DNA of 64,000 nt from Rutidosis leptorrhynchoides (taxonomy: Eukaryota; Streptophyta; Magnoliopsida; Asterales; Asteraceae). The notes under the pieces were generated by a model. That model saw nothing but the letters and a program-made list of their open reading frames with translations, did not search any database and had not been told where the DNA came from. The stretch covers positions 4,755,501-4,819,500 of the forward strand of contig NC_092335.1 of NCBI RefSeq assembly GCF_046630445.1. The letters run 5' to 3'. Shown here one piece after another: positions 60,818 to 64,000 of this stretch. Position 1 is the stretch's first letter. The number at the start of each line of letters is the position of its first letter. Position numbers and translations under genes: made by a program.

Positions 60818-62834
60818 ATGTTGAGAAGGATGATATCTAAGAACTACTCAAGAAAAACGGTAAATTTCTACACCTAAACACCATTTAATTCGAATTTTAG
60901 TGTTCTTGAGCTAATTTTTACCCAATTTGATTTTGATGCTTTTTAGTGTAATTAGACTTAAATTGTTTATGTATTATGCTTGTATAACCTAGATTGATGC
61001 TGTTTAACATGATTAGAAGCCTTAAACTTCAAATTTTGAATAATCTAGGGTTTGTGTTCTTGAGCAATTTGGGGCTTTTTGTTATAAACAGGTTATGGCC
61101 GATTTTTGTCATGAATTGTTGCTAAATTGAGTAGTGTAACATGTCTAGGTAGTTAAATGATCCAAACTTTGAGCCTAAACATGATTTTGAGAATTAAAGT
61201 GGACTTTTTCAAGTCCAAAATTCATGAACTTGATTTTTGAAAGATAATGCCATTTGAGACTTGTTTATTTGCTAGTAATGATTATTTTGACATGTTATTT
61301 GAGTTGAATGCTTATGAACTTGGCGAAAATTTTCGTATATGCTTATTTGAAAAAGTATAGATTTGATAAAAATGTGAAAATGAGCTTAAGTTTGATATAA
61401 ATTGATAATGTCATTGTAATTATTTTAATTTTGCTGACACTAATGCATATTTGGATGCACAAAATTTGTGTTTGATGTGTTTTGCAGAATGAAAGGGGTG
61501 AATCTTCATCCCAAGCCCGCCATGCTCCTGCTGAGAACTTGGAACAACAGGAGGTAGATAACTACTACAAGCAGGATGTACCTCATCCAGTCATGACCTT
61601 TTCAGATATGCACTTGGAACAGTTGCACCCGAACCTGAGATTTGACAGACTTTGGATAGATTATCCAAAATATCAACGGGGTTTGCATACTCTTCATTCC
61701 AAGGTTGTTGAGGTACCGAGGGTCATAGAATGGGGACCCTTAGAAGCTGTAGAATTGGCCGGGCCAATTAGGGAATTACTAGTACAGAGGTATGGTAATT
61801 CTTCTTTTAATGACTGGATATGTTTATTCACCATACGCAGACCTGTATATAAAGTATGGTGTGAAGAGTTGTTATGTAGTATAGAGTTGAATGATCGGGT
61901 AGCTAGTTTAACCGATCGTTCTTTTATTAGATTTTTGTTAGGCGGTTCGATGCGCCACATGTCTTTACTAGACATGGCTCAGGCTTTACGTATATATACG
62001 CCTGAGGAGTTAGCGTCAGCCGATTGTAGAGGATTGATACTAAACGGTAGGAAAATAGATGAAAATTTTGATACACACGGTGTGTGGAGTCAAATGACAA
62101 GCCATCACCGTTTCAAAGGGGGAAACTACTCTTATTTGGATATAGATAGAGCCGAATTAAGAGTAATACATAGGTTTTTAGCTAATTCGATTACACAAAG
62201 GGGTAAAAACAAAGAAAAGGTAAATGAACAAGATTTGTTTTACCATATGTGTATTCGAGACCCACACAGCGCTGTAAGTATACCATATTGTGTGGGTTAT
62301 TATTTATCAGCTATGGTTCGGGGGATGCGTCCACATAGCATAATAGGAGGTGGTATTTTTATTACTTTGATTGGTGAATATCTCGGTGTGGATATAAGTC
62401 GGGGGGGATTATTAGTAGAAGAGCCGGAACCCCGTGACACTATAGGTTTAAATGTATACCATGGTGCAAAAGTTTTGAAGCGGCGAAATAACGCCGCAGT
62501 ACGATACAATGGTAGACATCCACAGGTAGAGAGAAACCAGGAACAAGGTAATGTAGGAGGGGGGAATGAGATGCAAGAAATGCATAGGTTTATAGCTTCT
62601 CAGGAATACGAAAATGCTAGACAGAGAGCATTTGAAGATTGGCAAGTTCATCAGAACCAGATCATATCGCATTGCCAACATATAGGTAGAAACTATATTC
62701 CTACACCGAAACCCGTCTTCCCTCCTTGGTCGATAGAGATGCAGCCACCATATCCTACGTATGACCCTGCCGAAGCATTCTATAGCACTTATGGTTATGC
62801 GTGGAACCCCTATTGGTACCAATATCATCCTTAG
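60818..62834 (+). CDS. Athila third ORF (ATHILA ORF-1/env-like position), spliced
   Basis: Model: exon 1 60818-60859 (14 codons, MLRRMISKNYSRKT), GT-AG intron 60860-61487, exon 2 61488-62834, phase 0, 462 residues. The 5' side has a long C/A-rich leader after a TATA-like box. Exon 2 contains RFLLGGSMRHMSLLDMAQAL, then DPHSAVSIPYCVGYYLSAMV and GGGIFITLIGEYLGVD, similar to the ATHILA ORF-1 family of Arabidopsis. The last 100 residues are Gln/Pro/Tyr-rich. Such ORFs were once called env-like from their position; I see no signal peptide or convincing membrane anchor, and the biological role is unknown. No stop or frameshift, unlike gag-pol. An unspliced start inside exon 2 remains possible. Confidence 0.7.
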
Positions 62835-64000
62835 TTTACTTATTATTTTTTTTTTTATTATTTTGTAATTTGTAATTATTGATACATTTAATATTTTTGT
62901 TAATATTGTAATCATTTTTATAATTATCTAACTTTTATTCTTAGAATTTAATAATTTTTGAATGTGGGGTAATATACCAAACTTCAAAAATATGTATATA
63001 TGTTTGCAGTTTATCTTATGTACACAACAGGGTAAAACAACGCATTTTCAAAGACTGGCATTAAGTTCAGCAAAAGCAACTAATTTTGACGACAAGATGC
63101 AAAATACATGTGAAATAACAACAAGACGGAATGAACAAATGATGTGCACCATTTATCATTCAGCAAACAAACGCCAATATATTTGGAAACTTTGGTAAAA
63201 ATTTAATCATTTTCACACAAATCACCCTCAATAATTTAAATTGTTACTGATTTCTTGCAAATGAGGGCATTGCAAGATCTTAAGTGTGGGAAGGGGTTAA
63301 ATTCTTTCGGATTTTAAAATTTTTATATTAAACACTTGGTTACCATTAAAAATACTAGTAAAGCAGTAGTTGTATTAGAATCTAGTGCTCTCTGATAATA
63401 AAGAACAGCACTAGTCTTATATACTGACTACCCAATTCTAGTAAAAATTTTCAAAATTTTCAATTAAATGAATTCAAAATCATGTTTATACATATTTATG
63501 AACGATAAAACTAGGTTTTAACACCGAAATTATTGTTACCTCGGAAAGGACATAAATTGAGAAACAAACTAAAATGTTAAAATTCATTTAAAAAGGAATA
63601 GAGGACGACAAAAAGGAAAATAAAAGCCAAGTGTGGGAAAATTTACCAAGTTATTTTAAACATATGTCACATATATCTGTAACAAATAACTGAAAATACT
63701 TTTGCTTTGGACTAAACTAAACTGTTTTACCCGATGAAAGAAAAGAAGAGATGGATCTACACGATGAATCAATTCCATCATTAAAAGGAAGTAAAGTCTT
63801 CCGAAAAAGAAACGCGCTTCTTGATTTAGGTCATGAAGTTGTCGTCCAGACCAGCTGTAGGTTGACGAAAAATCTAGAAAAGTCATCACTAAAATCAGCA
63901 GGAAATCCACGGACCTCAGCATAAAACAGGGTCGCCAAGTGGTCAGATTTATCCTAACCATGAGAAGGATTTATCTCGTACAATGGGGGGGCACCATGCA
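62835..64000 (+). other. Athila 3' untranslated region up to the PPT
   Basis: AT-rich, with a GTGTGGG-type motif (63285 and 63632). The minus-strand 101-codon ORF at 63656-63961 has no recognisable motif. The G7 tract at 63985-63991 is the likely polypurine tract. Confidence 0.55.

Larger units (their letters stand above)
50022..64000 (+). mobile_element. Athila-type Gypsy retrotransposon (3' end beyond window)
   Basis: 5' LTR (50022-52003), tRNA-Asp-type PBS, long leader, one gag-pol frame, a small CCHC ORF, and a third ORF typical of Athila (ATHILA ORF-1/env-like position). A G7 tract at 63985-63991 near the edge looks like the polypurine tract, so the 3' LTR should begin just outside. It inserted into Copia RT; the left flank is CTACT. 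The long post-pol region, tRNA-Asp PBS and DLGA protease motif are Athila hallmarks. Confidence 0.92.

Noticed and set aside
63656-63961. Minus-strand 101-codon ORF at the right edge
   Set aside because: No recognised motif and a plus-strand frame is equally open; located in the Athila 3' untranslated region.

Overview
This is a plant nuclear window, most probably from an Asteraceae-type dicot. It is AT-rich, has (TA)n and (TTA)n arrays, and contains one intron-bearing host gene in a thick bed of LTR retrotransposons. The plant assignment rests on gene structure and on Tekay, Athila and Tork-type elements. The family-level guess rests on remembered similarity of the LTRs and is weaker.

Left part (1-18774): nested Gypsy/Tekay-type elements. 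A minus-strand element enters from the left edge (its 5' LTR is 221-2330). A plus-strand LTR (family C, 2331-2480 plus 15570-16743) is split by a nearly complete 13.1-kb chromovirus, element A (2481-15569, target duplication CTACG). Element A has two LTRs of about 3.25 kb, an acidic leader ORF with a frameshift, an intact F-box-like ORF of 227 codons, and a gag-pol frame with chromodomain broken by four nonsense codons. LTR C abuts a truncated minus-strand LTR (family D, 16744-18774).

Centre (18775-31997): the only clear host gene, a five-exon TRM/DUF4378-family gene (20341-22772). Around it lie an E-box-rich minisatellite, a Copia solo LTR (23720-24259, duplication TAGCG), a MULE-like foldback (25012-25597) and a composite Helitron (25606-31282) that starts at the foldback's target duplication.

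Right part (31998-64000): a Tork-type Copia element (from 31998) carries three separate insertions. The first is a solo Tekay-type LTR E (32897-35868, duplication ACTAA). The second is an 11.6-kb Gypsy element B without gag-pol (37741-49370, duplication CCAAC). The third is an Athila element starting at 50022 and running off the window. The Athila has a single-frame gag-pol with three nonsense codons, a small CCHC ORF, and a third ORF that looks spliced and has its own TATA-like promoter.

The most interesting unexplained signals are regulatory. (1) Pairs of GC-rich palindromes lie 21-23 bp upstream of TATA-like boxes in otherwise unrelated elements, and also in front of the spliced third Athila ORF. 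(2) A hairpin with compensatory base changes lies just upstream of a splice-acceptor-like CTCAG in four LTR families, with a reduced form in a fifth. (3) An F-box-like gene sits between primer-binding site and gag of element A. (4) Element B, which lacks gag-pol, shares leader and 3' end signals with element A.
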